Shown: piece after piece, positions 1-9,881 of the stretch
Position numbering within the stretch: the first letter of the stretch is position 1
How the letters are laid out: the number at the start of each line of letters is the position of its first letter
Assembly (NCBI RefSeq): GCF_900102035.1
Contig: NZ_LT629689.1
Location: forward strand, 868,001 to 932,000
DNA from: Pseudomonas extremaustralis
GTDB taxonomy: Bacteria; Pseudomonadota; Gammaproteobacteria; Pseudomonadales; Pseudomonadaceae
Length of the DNA stretch: 64,000 nucleotides
Direction of reading: 5' to 3'
The notes under the pieces: generated by a model
Databases searched by the model: none
What the model was told of the DNA's origin: nothing
The model's input: only the letters and a program-made list of their open reading frames with translations
Program-made: the position numbers and the translations under genes

Positions 1-839
1 CCGGGGTCGAGGGCGAACACGCCGCCGGACAGTGATTGTTCGCTCTGATCGTCACGGATCGAGGTGACGAACAGGGTGTCCAGGCGACTGCCGCCAAAGG
101 CGCACATGGTGGGTTTTTTCACCGGCACGCTCAGGGAGCGGTCCAGGCGACCTTCGGGGGTGAAGCGGTGCACCAGGCCAGCGTCATTGGCGCAGATCCA
201 GTAGCAGCCGTCGACATCCACCGCCGCGCCATCGGGGCGACCGGGATATTGGTGCATGTCGACGAACACCCGGCGATTGGACGGCGTGCCGGTGTCGGTG
301 TCGTAGTCGAAGGCCCAGATCTGTTGCACCAGCGGGTGCGAATCCGAGACGTACATCGTGCGACCGTCAGGGCTGAAGGCCAGGCCGTTGAGGGTAATGA
401 AGCCGTCCAGCAGGGCCTGGGGCGCGTGGCCCGATGCATAGCGATAAAGCATGCCTGCGGCGGCGTTCGCGCCCATGTCCAGCACCATACTGCCCGCCCA
501 GAAACGGCCCTGGCGATCGCAGCGTCCGTCGTTCAGGCGCATGTCCGGGCGCGGGTGCTCGACCCTGGCCAGGGGCGTGGCGTCGAGGCTGCCATCGTTG
601 TGGGGGGTGAGTTGGAAAAAGCCGGTTTCCAGGCCGGCGACCCAGTTGCCCGCTGTGGTGCGGGCCATGCAGGCGAGCATCTGCGGGGCTTTCCAGGCGG
701 CGATATGCCCGGTGGCGGCGTTCCAGCGTTGCAGGCCGCCGTTGGGGATATCCACCCAGTACAGGGCGTTTTCCTCCGCCACCCACACCGGGCATTCGCC
801 CACGGCGTTGCGCGCATCGACAATCAAGTGTGCAGTCAT
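1..839 (-). CDS. SMP-30/gluconolactonase-family lactonase (3' end outside window)
   Basis: Partial gene that runs off the left edge; at least 279 residues are visible, close to the family's usual 290 or so. SMP-30 beta-propeller motifs are present: GECPVW near residue 14 (metal-ligand Glu), RLNDGRCDRQGRFWAGSM in the middle, LNGLAFSPDGRTMYVSDS and RPDGAAVDVDG later. The family hydrolyses sugar lactones using a divalent metal. It lies 30 bp downstream of uronate dehydrogenase on the same strand, so its likely substrate is the aldarolactone made by that enzyme, giving galactarate or glucarate. That substrate is inferred from context (a UxuL-type role). The start is the ATG at 839. Confidence 0.85.
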   Translation of the reverse strand, partial: MTAHLIVDARNAVGECPVWVAEENALYWVDIPNGGLQRWNAATGHIAAWKAPQMLACMARTTAGNWVAGLETGFFQLTPHNDGSLDATPLARVEHPRPDMRLNDGRCDRQGRFWAGSMVLDMGANAAAGMLYRYASGHAPQALLDGFITLNGLAFSPDGRTMYVSDSHPLVQQIWAFDYDTDTGTPSNRRVFVDMHQYPGRPDGAAVDVDGCYWICANDAGLVHRFTPEGRLDRSLSVPVKKPTMCAFGGSRLDTLFVTSIRDDQSEQSLSGGVFALDP

Positions 840-869
840 GGCCACTCATTCCCTTGGGTTGGTCTGGCG

Positions 870-1691
870 TCAGTCACCGAACGGCCCCGCGACGCAGAAC
901 GCGCCACCCTGATAGACCTTGGCCGGATCGTCGGCGGCCACCGGCGGCTGGGCCTCGACCTGGGCGCGGAACACTTCGGAGCTGTCCTTGGGGACAAAGC
1001 CCAGATGCGCGGCGTAGCGGTTGTCCCACCAGGTATCGAGGTTGGCCGACATGCCGTAGACCACGGTGTGACCGACGTTCGGCGTGTACAGCGCGCGTTC
1101 GAGCAGTTGGGTGAGGTCGTCGAAGCTCAGCCAGGTGTGCATCATGCGGCGGTTCTGCGGTTCGGGGAACGATGAGCCGATGCGGATGCTCACGGTCTCG
1201 ATGCCGTAGCGATCGAAGTAGAAATTGGCCATGTCTTCGCCGTAGGACTTGGACAGGCCGTAGTAGCTGTCCGGACGGCGCGGGGAGTGGGCGTCGAGTT
1301 GTTCGCCCTGCTTGTAGAAGCCGATGACGTGGTTGGAACTGGCGAAGATCACGCGCTTCACCCCGTGGCGGCGTGCGGCCTCATAGATATGGAAGGTGCC
1401 GCTGATATTGGCGTCGAGCACTTCTTCGAACGAGCGTTCCACCGACACACCGCCGAAATGCAGGATGGCATCGACGCCTTCCACCAGGTGGTGCACGGCT
1501 TGCTTGTCGGCCAGGTCGCAGGGGTGCACTTCTTCATGGGCGGCGGCGGGGGCCATGGCGGCGATATCCGACAGGCGCAGCACCTGGGCATAAGGGCGCA
1601 GGCGTTCGCGCAGGACTTTGCCCAGGCCGCCGGCGGCACCGGTGAGGAGGAGGCGGTTGAATGGAACAGGCGGGGTCGTGGTAGTGGTCAT
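870..1691 (-). CDS. udh: Uronate dehydrogenase (NAD-dependent)
   Basis: A 273-residue short-chain/extended dehydrogenase that closely resembles characterised Pseudomonas uronate dehydrogenases in length and sequence. The Rossmann motif LLLTGAAGGLGKVLRERL is at residues 14-31. The active-site motif YYGLSKSYGED supplies the YxxxK pair, and SSNHVIGFY supplies the Ser. It oxidises galacturonate or glucuronate at C1 to the aldarolactone with NAD+. The downstream lactonase gene and the upstream porin gene on the same strand fit a cytosolic oxidative uronate pathway. A 13-bp operator-like site lies just upstream of the start, suggesting inducer control by a GntR/FCD-type repressor that is not encoded in this window. 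Confidence 0.93.
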   Translation of the reverse strand: MTTTTTPPVPFNRLLLTGAAGGLGKVLRERLRPYAQVLRLSDIAAMAPAAAHEEVHPCDLADKQAVHHLVEGVDAILHFGGVSVERSFEEVLDANISGTFHIYEAARRHGVKRVIFASSNHVIGFYKQGEQLDAHSPRRPDSYYGLSKSYGEDMANFYFDRYGIETVSIRIGSSFPEPQNRRMMHTWLSFDDLTQLLERALYTPNVGHTVVYGMSANLDTWWDNRYAAHLGFVPKDSSEVFRAQVEAQPPVAADDPAKVYQGGAFCVAGPFGD

Positions 1692-1713
1692 GAGGGTTCC
1701 ATTGTTGTTGTAA

Positions 1714-1726
1714 GTTGTCGTATGAC
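1714..1726. promoter_or_regulatory. Candidate GntR-type operator upstream of udh
   Basis: The sequence GTTGTCGTATGAC lies 23 bp before the udh start codon. It shares its first ten bases with GTTGTCGTACAAC at 3244-3256 upstream of the porin. The GTTGTNNNACAAC-like shape is typical of FadR/FCD GntR operators. The regulator is not in the window, so the assignment is inference. Confidence 0.55.
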
Positions 1727-1814
1727 TGTGCCGAAGTATCGTTAGGGTGTCCCTGGATTGTCAACGCCTCGTCGACTCCGATTGATCGCTGGCACCCCGC
1801 AAAAAAACACATCC

Positions 1815-1917
1815 CCTGTAGGCGCGAGCTTGCTCGCGAAAAACCCAAGAACGCCACGGGCTATCAGCCTCTGCGCGTTATGGTTGACGACCTTCGCGAG
1901 CAAGCTCGCGCCTACAA
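1815..1917. repeat. REPIN, GCGAGCTTGCTCGC class
   Basis: Two REP copies face each other. The left one reads TGTAGGCGCGAGCTTGCTCG from 1817. The right one, ending at 1916, is its near-exact reverse complement. About 50 bp separate them. The spacer end GCGTTATGGTTGACGACC resembles the spacer of the REPIN at 50212-50313, so both descend from one mobile unit. It lies between the porin stop and udh and may act as a transcript-processing or termination hairpin. Confidence 0.9.
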
Positions 1918-1939
1918 GGGTGGGGCGTTGTTTGGGGGC

Positions 1940-3202
1940 CTACAGCAGTGAAATCGGATAGCTGATGAAGATGCGGTTTTCGTCGAATTCGTTATTGCTG
2001 AAATCCCGACGCAGGGTCGAGTTGCGCCATTTCACGTTGAGGTTCTTCAGCGCACCGCTCTGCACCGTGTAGGCCAGTTCCGATTCGCGGCCCCATTCCT
2101 TGCCATCGGTGATCGTACCGGTGTGCACATTACTGCCGCTGATATAGCGGTTCATCATCGTCAAGCCGGGAACCCCGAGCACCACGAAGTTGAAGTCATG
2201 ACGCAGCTGCCAGGATTTTTCCCTGGCGTTGTCGTAGCTGGAGTTATAGCTGTCGTTGGCCAGGGTGCCGCCACTGGTGCCGTTGACCCGCATCCACACG
2301 CTGTCGCCGCTGAGTTTCTGTAGGCCCACGTAGAAGGTGTGGCCCTGGTATTTGGCCGAGAGCAGGGCGAACGCGGTTTTGTTGTCCAGGTCGCCGGCCA
2401 GGGCGCTGCCGTCTTCCTTGCCGTTGAAGAAACCGACGTTGGCGCCCAGGGTCCAGTCGCCCAGCGGCTGGCTGTGGGTCAGGTTGACGTACTGTTGCTG
2501 GTAGATATCGGTCAATTCGGCGTACCACAGGCCGACCTGGGTGCGTTTGTCGTTGAAGGTATATTCACCGCCGCCGAAGTTGAAGCGGTCCGAGGTGAAC
2601 GCGGCTTTGCCGTTCATGAACATGTCTTCCATGCTCGCGTCGTTGCGCGGGCTGTTACCGCGAAACTGCCCGCCGTAGAGGGTCAGGCCGTCGATTTCGT
2701 TGGAGGTGACCTGGCCGCCGCGAAAGGTCTGGGGCAGGGAGCGGCCATCGTCGGAGCGCAGGATCGGCAGCACTGGCATCCATTCGCCCACCTTCAATTC
2801 GGTCTTTGACAGCTTGGTCTTCAATGCCACGCCCAGGCGGCCGAAGTTGTCGGCCGGGCGGCCGTCGTTGTGGATCGGCAACAGTTGGGTGCCACCGGTG
2901 CCTTTGCCGCCGTCGAGCTTTTGCGAGTACAGGCCCAGCACATCGATGCCGAAGCCCAGCGTGCCTTGGGTGTAGCCGGACTTGGCGTCGAGGATGAAGC
3001 TCTGCGTCCACTCTTCGGCCTTGCCCTGGGCATTGGTCGGGTTGGTGAAATTGCGATTGAAGTAGGCATTGCGCAGGTTGAGCGTGGCCTTGGCGTCGTC
3101 GACAAACCCTTCGGCCTGGGTGACCAGCGGCAGGGTGAACGCCAGGCTGCCAAGGCTGATAAGGCCCAGGCGTGTGGAGGCATTGCGGGCGGATTGACTC
3201 AC
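1940..3202 (-). CDS. OprD-family outer-membrane porin
   Basis: I chose the GTG start at 3202 because GGGAG sits 7 bp upstream and because it gives a clean signal peptide (SARNASTRLGLISLGSLAFTL...TQAEG); an ATG 31 codons upstream has no such support. The product is 420 residues, the normal OprD size. The body shows alternating strands with typical OprD phrases such as NLRNAYFNRNF, GLYSQKLDGGKGTGG and RNDASMEDMF, and it ends in a beta-signal region (RIFISYPISLL). OprD porins admit small specific substrates. Its position before udh and a shared operator-like site suggest uronate or aldarate uptake, which is inference. Confidence 0.88.
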   Translation of the reverse strand: MSQSARNASTRLGLISLGSLAFTLPLVTQAEGFVDDAKATLNLRNAYFNRNFTNPTNAQGKAEEWTQSFILDAKSGYTQGTLGFGIDVLGLYSQKLDGGKGTGGTQLLPIHNDGRPADNFGRLGVALKTKLSKTELKVGEWMPVLPILRSDDGRSLPQTFRGGQVTSNEIDGLTLYGGQFRGNSPRNDASMEDMFMNGKAAFTSDRFNFGGGEYTFNDKRTQVGLWYAELTDIYQQQYVNLTHSQPLGDWTLGANVGFFNGKEDGSALAGDLDNKTAFALLSAKYQGHTFYVGLQKLSGDSVWMRVNGTSGGTLANDSYNSSYDNAREKSWQLRHDFNFVVLGVPGLTMMNRYISGSNVHTGTITDGKEWGRESELAYTVQSGALKNLNVKWRNSTLRRDFSNNEFDENRIFISYPISLL

Positions 3203-3243
3203 AGTGAAGCTCCCATTTTTGTTGTTTTTATTATTTGTTATAC

Positions 3244-3256
3244 GTTGTCGTACAAC
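3244..3256. promoter_or_regulatory. Candidate GntR-type operator upstream of the porin
   Basis: GTTGTCGTACAAC is an imperfect palindrome (GTTGT-N3-ACAAC). It lies 42 bp before the porin GTG start and matches the site before udh in its first ten bases. It would overlap or abut the porin promoter and so suits a repressor. Confidence 0.6.
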
Positions 3257-3301
3257 ATTGAAGCGAATATTTGCGGGGTTTTTCCAGCTTGTCAATCGGA
3301 A

Positions 3302-3314
3302 GTTATACGATGAC
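3302..3314. promoter_or_regulatory. Possible second, weaker copy of the same operator
   Basis: GTTATACGATGAC matches the reverse complement of the udh site at 10 of 13 positions. It lies 58 bp from the site at 3244. A paired arrangement would allow looping or cooperative binding, but the match is weaker than the other two. Confidence 0.35.
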
Positions 3315-3365
3315 TGCGCGATGGGGATCTACAGCTGGAGCAGTCAATGTGGGAGGGTCGCGGAT

Positions 3366-4223
3366 TCAGCCGGCCAGCCCCATGGGAGGCAAGGTGCCAA
3401 GGAGCGAAACGGCGGCTACTGCTGAAACACCTAGTAACCATTCCAGCATCACGCTGGCTTTCAAGCTGCCCGGTCGCTGTTCGCAACGGTCCAGGCGCAG
3501 GCGGTTCAGCAGCGCCAGGGCCAGCATGCCCAGCACCAGCATCACCTTGATCAACAGAATCAAGGCAAACCCATTGAACAAGGGCGTGGGCCACCACTGC
3601 CCGGTCAGCACGCGTACGTTGATCATCCCGGTCAGCAGCAAGCCGGCGACCAGGCCATAGCCCACGCCGCTGAATCGCCGGAGGATCGTTTCCAATGGGG
3701 GGCGATCCGGCTGACGCAGGATCAGCACCAGCAGCAACAAGCCGCCCAGCCATGCGCCCACGCACAGCAGGTGCATCACCTGGTTGAGGATCAGCAATTG
3801 TCCGCGCAGCCCAGCGAGCATGGCGCCATGGCCGACCGGCGCCAGGGTCGCCAGCAACACGGTGATCAATGGCAGGCGCGGGGCCTTCCAGCCTGTCATC
3901 AGGACAACCACCAGCAGCCCATTCAACAGCAGGTGCCAGGTCCACACCTGGCCGAAGAAGGTCTTGTCGAGCACCAGCTGCACGGTCGAAAGGTCCCACG
4001 CAGCGGACCATGAGCCGGCCATGCTGGCGGTGATCAACACTAACCAGGCCACGCCGGAGCCGAGCCCTGCCCAGGCCAGCGCGCGGGTGATGCGCAGCAA
4101 CCGCCGGTCCAGCGCTGGTTGCGGTGCAGCGCCGAGCAGCCAGGGCCTGAACACACAGGCCCCGAACATCAGCAGCACGACGATGAAATGCACGAAGCGG
4201 CACAGCACCAGCAGGGTTGCCAT
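3366..4223 (-). CDS. copD: CopD-family copper-resistance membrane protein
   Basis: A 285-residue protein made mostly of hydrophobic segments (about eight predicted helices). It begins MATLLVLCRFVHFIVVLLMF, whose FVHF motif is typical of CopD/YcnJ proteins. Further His-bearing helices include WTWHLLLNGLLVVVLM and VMHLLCVGAWLGGLLLL. CopD is an inner-membrane protein thought to move copper into the cytoplasm, usually next to copC. No copC is adjacent here: the nearest genes are the OprD porin and a TetR regulator. The start ATG lacks a strong ribosome-binding site. The family call is good; copper specificity follows from the family only. Confidence 0.78.
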   Translation of the reverse strand: MATLLVLCRFVHFIVVLLMFGACVFRPWLLGAAPQPALDRRLLRITRALAWAGLGSGVAWLVLITASMAGSWSAAWDLSTVQLVLDKTFFGQVWTWHLLLNGLLVVVLMTGWKAPRLPLITVLLATLAPVGHGAMLAGLRGQLLILNQVMHLLCVGAWLGGLLLLVLILRQPDRPPLETILRRFSGVGYGLVAGLLLTGMINVRVLTGQWWPTPLFNGFALILLIKVMLVLGMLALALLNRLRLDRCEQRPGSLKASVMLEWLLGVSAVAAVSLLGTLPPMGLAG

Positions 4224-4377
4224 GGGTTATTGACCCGTCGCCAGGGGTTTATTGATCGACATGCTGCAATAGCCATCCACGATTGGGGGCGGGCAGTGTA
4301 CGAAGTTTCTTCTGTGCCTGTCGCCCCGATCTAGAGCGGTGGTAGTCTTTGGCCCATGTCTTTGTCAGGGAGCCCTT

Positions 4378-4998
4378 ATGGGCAATCACAAGAGCGGAAT
4401 TCGTCGAGTCAACGTCGAAAAGATCCTGCTGGCGGCGGAGAAAATCTTCGCCGAGAAGGGCTATGGCAGCACCGCCATGGCCGACATCGCCGAAGAAGTG
4501 CAACTGCCGCGCTCCAACCTGCATTACTACTTCACCACCAAGAGCGAGCTGTACAGCGCGGTGCTGTTCGACCTGCTGGAAGTGTGGAAGCAGGATGCCC
4601 TGAGCTTCGAGACCTTCGATGATCCTCGGGTGGTGCTCAGCAGTTACATCCGCGCCAAGATGCAGCGCTCACGCACGCGGCCCTATGGCTCGAAAGTCTG
4701 GGCCAACGAAATCATCCACGGCGCGCCGACGCTCGGTGAGGCGCTGGATGAAAGCCTGTACGACTGGGCCAAGATGAAGGAAGCGAAAATTCGCCAGTGG
4801 GTGGAGGACAAACGCATCCTGCCGGTGGAGCCGTCGAGCCTGCTGTACATGATCTGGGCCTCGACCCAGCACTACGCCGACTTCGATCATCAGGTGAAGA
4901 TCCTGAACGATCACCAGCCGCTGTCGGACATGCAGTTCGAGAAGGCGATTCAGACGGTGACCGGGGTGATTTTGCGCGGGATCGGGTTGGAGCCTTGA
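4378..4998 (+). CDS. rutR: TetR-family regulator, RutR-like
   Basis: A 206-residue regulator. I chose the ATG at 4378 because GGGAG lies 7 bp upstream; a start 13 codons earlier has no site. The N-terminal helix-turn-helix is clear (ILLAAEKIFAEKGYGSTAMADIAEEVQLPRSNLHYYFTTK). The C-terminal part (ASTQHYADFDHQVKIL) resembles RutR, the uracil/thymine-sensing regulator of pyrimidine use. It faces the preA/preT genes head-to-tail across a REP hairpin and is next to a full reductive pyrimidine pathway, so control of that pathway by a pyrimidine or breakdown product is the natural inference. Confidence 0.8.
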   Translation: MGNHKSGIRRVNVEKILLAAEKIFAEKGYGSTAMADIAEEVQLPRSNLHYYFTTKSELYSAVLFDLLEVWKQDALSFETFDDPRVVLSSYIRAKMQRSRTRPYGSKVWANEIIHGAPTLGEALDESLYDWAKMKEAKIRQWVEDKRILPVEPSSLLYMIWASTQHYADFDHQVKILNDHQPLSDMQFEKAIQTVTGVILRGIGLEP

Positions 4999-5016
4999 AG
5001 GCTGTGGTGAGGTTGA

Positions 5017-5050
5017 GGGCGCTATCGGGAGCAAGCCCCCGATAGTGCCC
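5017..5050. repeat. REP-like hairpin between convergent genes
   Basis: GGGCGCTATCGGG and CCCGATAGTGCCC form a 13-bp stem with one mismatch around an 8-base loop. It is a compact version of the TATCGGGAGCAAGCCCCC REP class. It lies between the convergent rutR-like gene and preA and could end transcription from both sides. Confidence 0.7.
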
Positions 5051-5057
5051 TAAAGAC

Positions 5058-6332
5058 CTACACCGCTTCCCGATACGGATTACGCGGATCTTGCGTCCAG
5101 TTCAAAAACGGCTTGCCAGTGTCCACCGTCACCATCTCGATGCAATCGGCCACCGGGCAGGTGATCTGGCACAGATTGCAGCCCACGCACTCATCATCGA
5201 TCACCTCGTATTTATGCGTGCCATCCGCCTGTTTCAAACTGGCAATCGCCTGGTGCGAGGTGTCCTCACAGGCAATATGGCAACGCCCGCAACCAATACA
5301 GGCTTCTTGATCGATCTTGGCGATGACTTGGTAGTTGATGTCCAGGTACTTCCAGTCGGTGGTATTGCCCACTGCGCGACCGGAAAAATCCTGCAAGCTC
5401 GCGTAACCCTGGCTGTCCATCCATCGCGACAGTCCGTCCTTCATCTCTTCGACGATGCGAAACCCGTGCAGCATCGCCGCCGTGCACACCTGCACCGCAC
5501 CGCAGCCGAGGGCGATGAATTCCGCCGCGTCGCGCCAGTTGCCGATGCCGCCGATGCCGCAGATCGGCAGGCCGTGGGTCTGCGGGTCGCGGGCGATTTC
5601 GGCGACCATGTTCAGCGCAATCGGCTTGACCGCCGAACCGCAATAACCGCCGTGGGTGCTTTGGGTGCCGACGGTCGGCAGGGCGACCATGCGCTCTAGG
5701 TCCACACTGGTAATGGAATTGATGGTGTTGATCAGCGACACCGCATCCGCGCCGCCGCGATACGCCGCCCGTGCCGCCACGCGAATGTCGGTGATATTCG
5801 GCGTGAGCTTGACGATCACCGGCAGCGAACAGTACGTCTTGCACCAGCGCGTCACCTGTTCCACATACTCCGGCATCTGGCCCACCGCCGCGCCCATGCC
5901 GCGTTCGGGCATGCCGTGGGGGCAGCCGAAGTTCAGCTCGATACCGTCGCAGCCGGTGGCTTCCACCAGGGGCAGGATGTTTTTCCAGGACTCTTCGACG
6001 CACGGCACCATCAGCGACACGATCAGCGCACGGTCGGGCCAGTCTTTTTTGACCTGGGTGATTTCCCGCAGGTTGATTTCCAGGGAGCGGTCGGTGATCA
6101 GCTCGATGTTGTTGATGCCCAGCACTTCACGGTTGGCGCCGTAGTGCGCCGAGTAGCGCGACGACACGTTGACCGCCGCCGGGTCTTCACCCAGGGTTTT
6201 CCACACCACGCCGCCCCAGCCGGCTTCGAAGGCGCGGACCACGTTGTAGGCCTTGTCGGTGGGCGGCGCGGAGGCCAGCCAGAACGGGTTGGGGGCTTTG
6301 ATACCGGCGAAGACAATCGAGAGATCGGCCAT
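5058..6332 (-). CDS. preA: NAD-dependent dihydropyrimidine dehydrogenase, subunit PreA
   Basis: A 424-residue subunit. An FMN-binding dihydroorotate-dehydrogenase-like barrel is followed by a ferredoxin tail with two 4Fe-4S sites, CIGCGRCHIAC at about 345-355 and CVGCNLCQITC at about 382-392. The catalytic loop GCPHGMPERGMGAA carries the active-site Cys of dihydropyrimidine dehydrogenases. With PreT it reduces uracil and thymine to the 5,6-dihydro forms, step one of the reductive pathway. Its ATG overlaps the PreT stop by one base (TAATG), which points to translational coupling and equal synthesis of the two subunits. In Pseudomonas literature it is also named pydA. Confidence 0.95.
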   Translation of the reverse strand: MADLSIVFAGIKAPNPFWLASAPPTDKAYNVVRAFEAGWGGVVWKTLGEDPAAVNVSSRYSAHYGANREVLGINNIELITDRSLEINLREITQVKKDWPDRALIVSLMVPCVEESWKNILPLVEATGCDGIELNFGCPHGMPERGMGAAVGQMPEYVEQVTRWCKTYCSLPVIVKLTPNITDIRVAARAAYRGGADAVSLINTINSITSVDLERMVALPTVGTQSTHGGYCGSAVKPIALNMVAEIARDPQTHGLPICGIGGIGNWRDAAEFIALGCGAVQVCTAAMLHGFRIVEEMKDGLSRWMDSQGYASLQDFSGRAVGNTTDWKYLDINYQVIAKIDQEACIGCGRCHIACEDTSHQAIASLKQADGTHKYEVIDDECVGCNLCQITCPVADCIEMVTVDTGKPFLNWTQDPRNPYREAV

Positions 6333-7699
6333 TACGCAGCCTCCACGTTGAGCATGAGTTGGGCGTGCATGGCTTCAGCGGCCAGCTTGCCGTGTTGTAC
6401 CGCCTGCACGGTGAGGTCCTGGCCGAGACTGACGCAATCGCCGCCGGCATACACGCCGGGGATGCTGGTGCGCAGCTGTTCGTCGACGAAAATCCGCTCG
6501 CCCACGCGTTGCAGTTGCTGGGCCAGCGGATCGTGCAGCGCGGCGTTGTCGAAGCCCTGGCCGATGGCTTTGAAGATCGCGTCGGCGGCCAGTTCGAAGG
6601 TTTCGCCGGTGGGGTGCAGACGGCCGTTGTGCATGTGCGTGCGCAGGAAACGCATGCCGCGCACATGGCCCTGGTCGTCGAGCAAGACTTCTTCGGGTTG
6701 GGCCCAGGTCAGCAGGCGTACCTGATTGGCCTTGGCGATGTCCTGTTCATGGCCGGTGGCGCCCATGTCGGCCAGCCCCCGGCGGTAGACGAGGTTCACA
6801 TCGCGGGCGCCGAGGCGGGCCATTTGCACGGCCATGTCGATGGCGGTATTGCCGGCGCCGAGCACGATGCAGCGGTCGGCCAGGGGCAGTTGGCTAAGGT
6901 CGTCGGTCTGGCGCAGTTCGCGGATATAGTCGGTGGCGGCGAGCAGGCCGGGGGCGTCCTCGTGGGGCAGGCCCAGTTGTTTGCTGGCGGCCAGGCCGAG
7001 GCCGAGGAACACCGCATCGAAGTGTTGATGCAGTTCGCTCAGGCTGAGGTTGTCGCCCAGGCGCTGGCCGTGACGGATCTCGATGCCGCCGATCTGCAGG
7101 AGAAATTCCAGCTCCTTTTGCGCGAAATCATCCACCAGCTTGTACTTGGCGATCCCGTATTCGTTCAGGCCGCCGGCTTTTTCCCTGGCTTCGAAGATCA
7201 CCACGTCGTGGCCGTGCAGGGCGGCGCGATGGGCACAGGCCAGGCCAGCCGGGCCGGCGCCGACCACCGCGATGCGTTTGCCGGTGGCAGCGGCGCGCTG
7301 GAACGGATGCTCGCTGAAGTGCGCGTTGTCGATGGCGTAGCGTTGCAACAGGCCGATCAGCACCGGGGCGCATTCGTCGGCGTTGTTACGCACACAGGCC
7401 TGCTGGCACAGGATCTCGGTGGGGCAGACGCGGGCGCAACTGCCGCCGAGGATATTGGCCGAGAGAATTTTTTGCGCGGCGCCTTGCACGTTGTCGGTGT
7501 GGATATTGCGGATGAACGACGGGATGTCGATTTCGCTGGGGCACGCATTCACACACGGCGCGTCGTAGCAATACAGGCAGCGCGAGGCTTCCAGTTGGGC
7601 CTGGCGGGCGTTGAGGGGCGGCGCCAGGTCGGTGAAATGGCTGGCGAGGGTCGCCCCATCTGCGTGGGGATGGGGGAGGTGGGTCAGGGTCTGGATCAC
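6332..7699 (-). CDS. preT: NAD-dependent dihydropyrimidine dehydrogenase, subunit PreT
   Basis: The GTG at 7699 is preferred because GAGG lies about 9 bp upstream, giving 455 residues; an ATG 15 codons earlier has no such signal. An N-terminal domain binds Fe-S clusters through cysteines in CLYCYDAPCVNACP and SCARVCPTEILCQQAC. Two nucleotide-binding folds follow, with [15 protein letters not shown] for FAD and IVLGAGNTAIDMA for NAD(P). The layout matches GltD-type electron-input subunits. It passes electrons from NADH to PreA for pyrimidine reduction. Also called pydX in pseudomonads. A REPIN separates it from the upstream hydantoinase gene on the same strand. Confidence 0.93.
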   Translation of the reverse strand: MIQTLTHLPHPHADGATLASHFTDLAPPLNARQAQLEASRCLYCYDAPCVNACPSEIDIPSFIRNIHTDNVQGAAQKILSANILGGSCARVCPTEILCQQACVRNNADECAPVLIGLLQRYAIDNAHFSEHPFQRAAATGKRIAVVGAGPAGLACAHRAALHGHDVVIFEAREKAGGLNEYGIAKYKLVDDFAQKELEFLLQIGGIEIRHGQRLGDNLSLSELHQHFDAVFLGLGLAASKQLGLPHEDAPGLLAATDYIRELRQTDDLSQLPLADRCIVLGAGNTAIDMAVQMARLGARDVNLVYRRGLADMGATGHEQDIAKANQVRLLTWAQPEEVLLDDQGHVRGMRFLRTHMHNGRLHPTGETFELAADAIFKAIGQGFDNAALHDPLAQQLQRVGERIFVDEQLRTSIPGVYAGGDCVSLGQDLTVQAVQHGKLAAEAMHAQLMLNVEAA

Positions 7700-7763
7700 G
7701 GTGTTAGCCTCACGATGTTTTTTCGGATTGCCTCTGGCGGGCATTTTTTGTTGCCTGTGCTGG

Positions 7764-7845
7764 CCTTATCGGGGGCAAGCCCCCTCCCACACTTGAATGG
7801 TGTGAACCCGATCAAAGGTGTGAGGGGGCTTGCTCCCGATAAGCG
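7764..7845. repeat. REPIN, GGGGGCAAGCCCCC class
   Basis: Inverted REP pair. CTTATCGGGGGCAAGCCCCC starts at 7765, and its reverse-complement partner (GAGGGGGCTTGCTCCCGATA) ends near 7842. About 25 bp separate the two. It lies between the dihydropyrimidinase stop and preT and may set different mRNA levels for the two halves of the operon. Confidence 0.9.
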
Positions 7846-7848
7846 ATG

Positions 7849-9327
<1,479 letters not shown>

Positions 9328-9353
9328 CTAAGTGTTTTAATTCCGTTCACTGA

Positions 9354-9384
9354 AGGTTTAAAAAAACCTGTCATCGGTGACAGG
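9354..9384 (-). promoter_or_regulatory. Candidate transcription attenuator in the hydA leader
   Basis: Read on the minus strand, CCTGTCA-CCGA-TGACAGG forms a perfect 7-bp stem with a 4-base loop, followed at once by seven T residues: an intrinsic terminator 65-95 bp before the hydA start. The end of this stem overlaps a second possible hairpin, AGGTTT-TTTT-AAACCT. The two cannot form together, as expected of terminator/antiterminator switching. No leader peptide or factor-binding site was identified. Confidence 0.45.
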
Positions 9385-9485
9385 AATAGAAACTAGCCCG
9401 AGTCTTTAGATAGGGCAAGAATATTTTTTATAAGCTTATATCATTCTTAATTTATTGATTTATAAGGATAAAAAATCAAAATCAC

Positions 9486-9513
9486 CAAAATGTGGCGAGT
9501 GCTCACCATTTTG
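9486..9513. promoter_or_regulatory. Nested dyad, likely operator, between hydA and the NCS1 permease
   Basis: An inner dyad TGGCGAG-TG-CTCACCA (6 of 7 pairs) at 9493-9508 sits inside an outer inverted repeat CAAAATG ... CATTTTG. Its place in a divergent promoter region suits a dimeric regulator. It does not match the published RutR palindrome as I know it, so the binding protein is open. Confidence 0.5.
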
Positions 9514-9881
9514 ACGCACTTGACAGGTTCGCAAATTGAGCAACATTTCTTATTGCAAATCAGACGCTTGAGACATGCCTCTTGACGTCGGCAGTGAATA
9601 AAAATAATTGTGTTGCACCAGATTGAGTCCTGACGGTTCGGACAACTTCCAGGTTATGTCGGCGGTGTCACGCGGCAAGTATCCAAGGTTCAATCGGAAA
9701 ACTGATTAACATCAGCAAGTTATATAAGCGGTGCAGGTTCGGAGGCGGTTGTCGGCACGGTTATTGAGTGCAGTGGCGGCTGGCCGGACCCGTGATGTCA
9801 TGTTGTTTACGAGGTACTCCGGCCACCTGCCTCGACCTGGCAGGTGAGCAACAACAATTCAAAAAAAACCGTGGAGCGGCC

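Noticed and set aside
9752..9768. Sigma-54 promoter before the NCS1 permease gene (GGCACG-GTTA-TTGA)
   Set aside because: The essential GC of the -12 element is absent (TTGA instead of TTGC).
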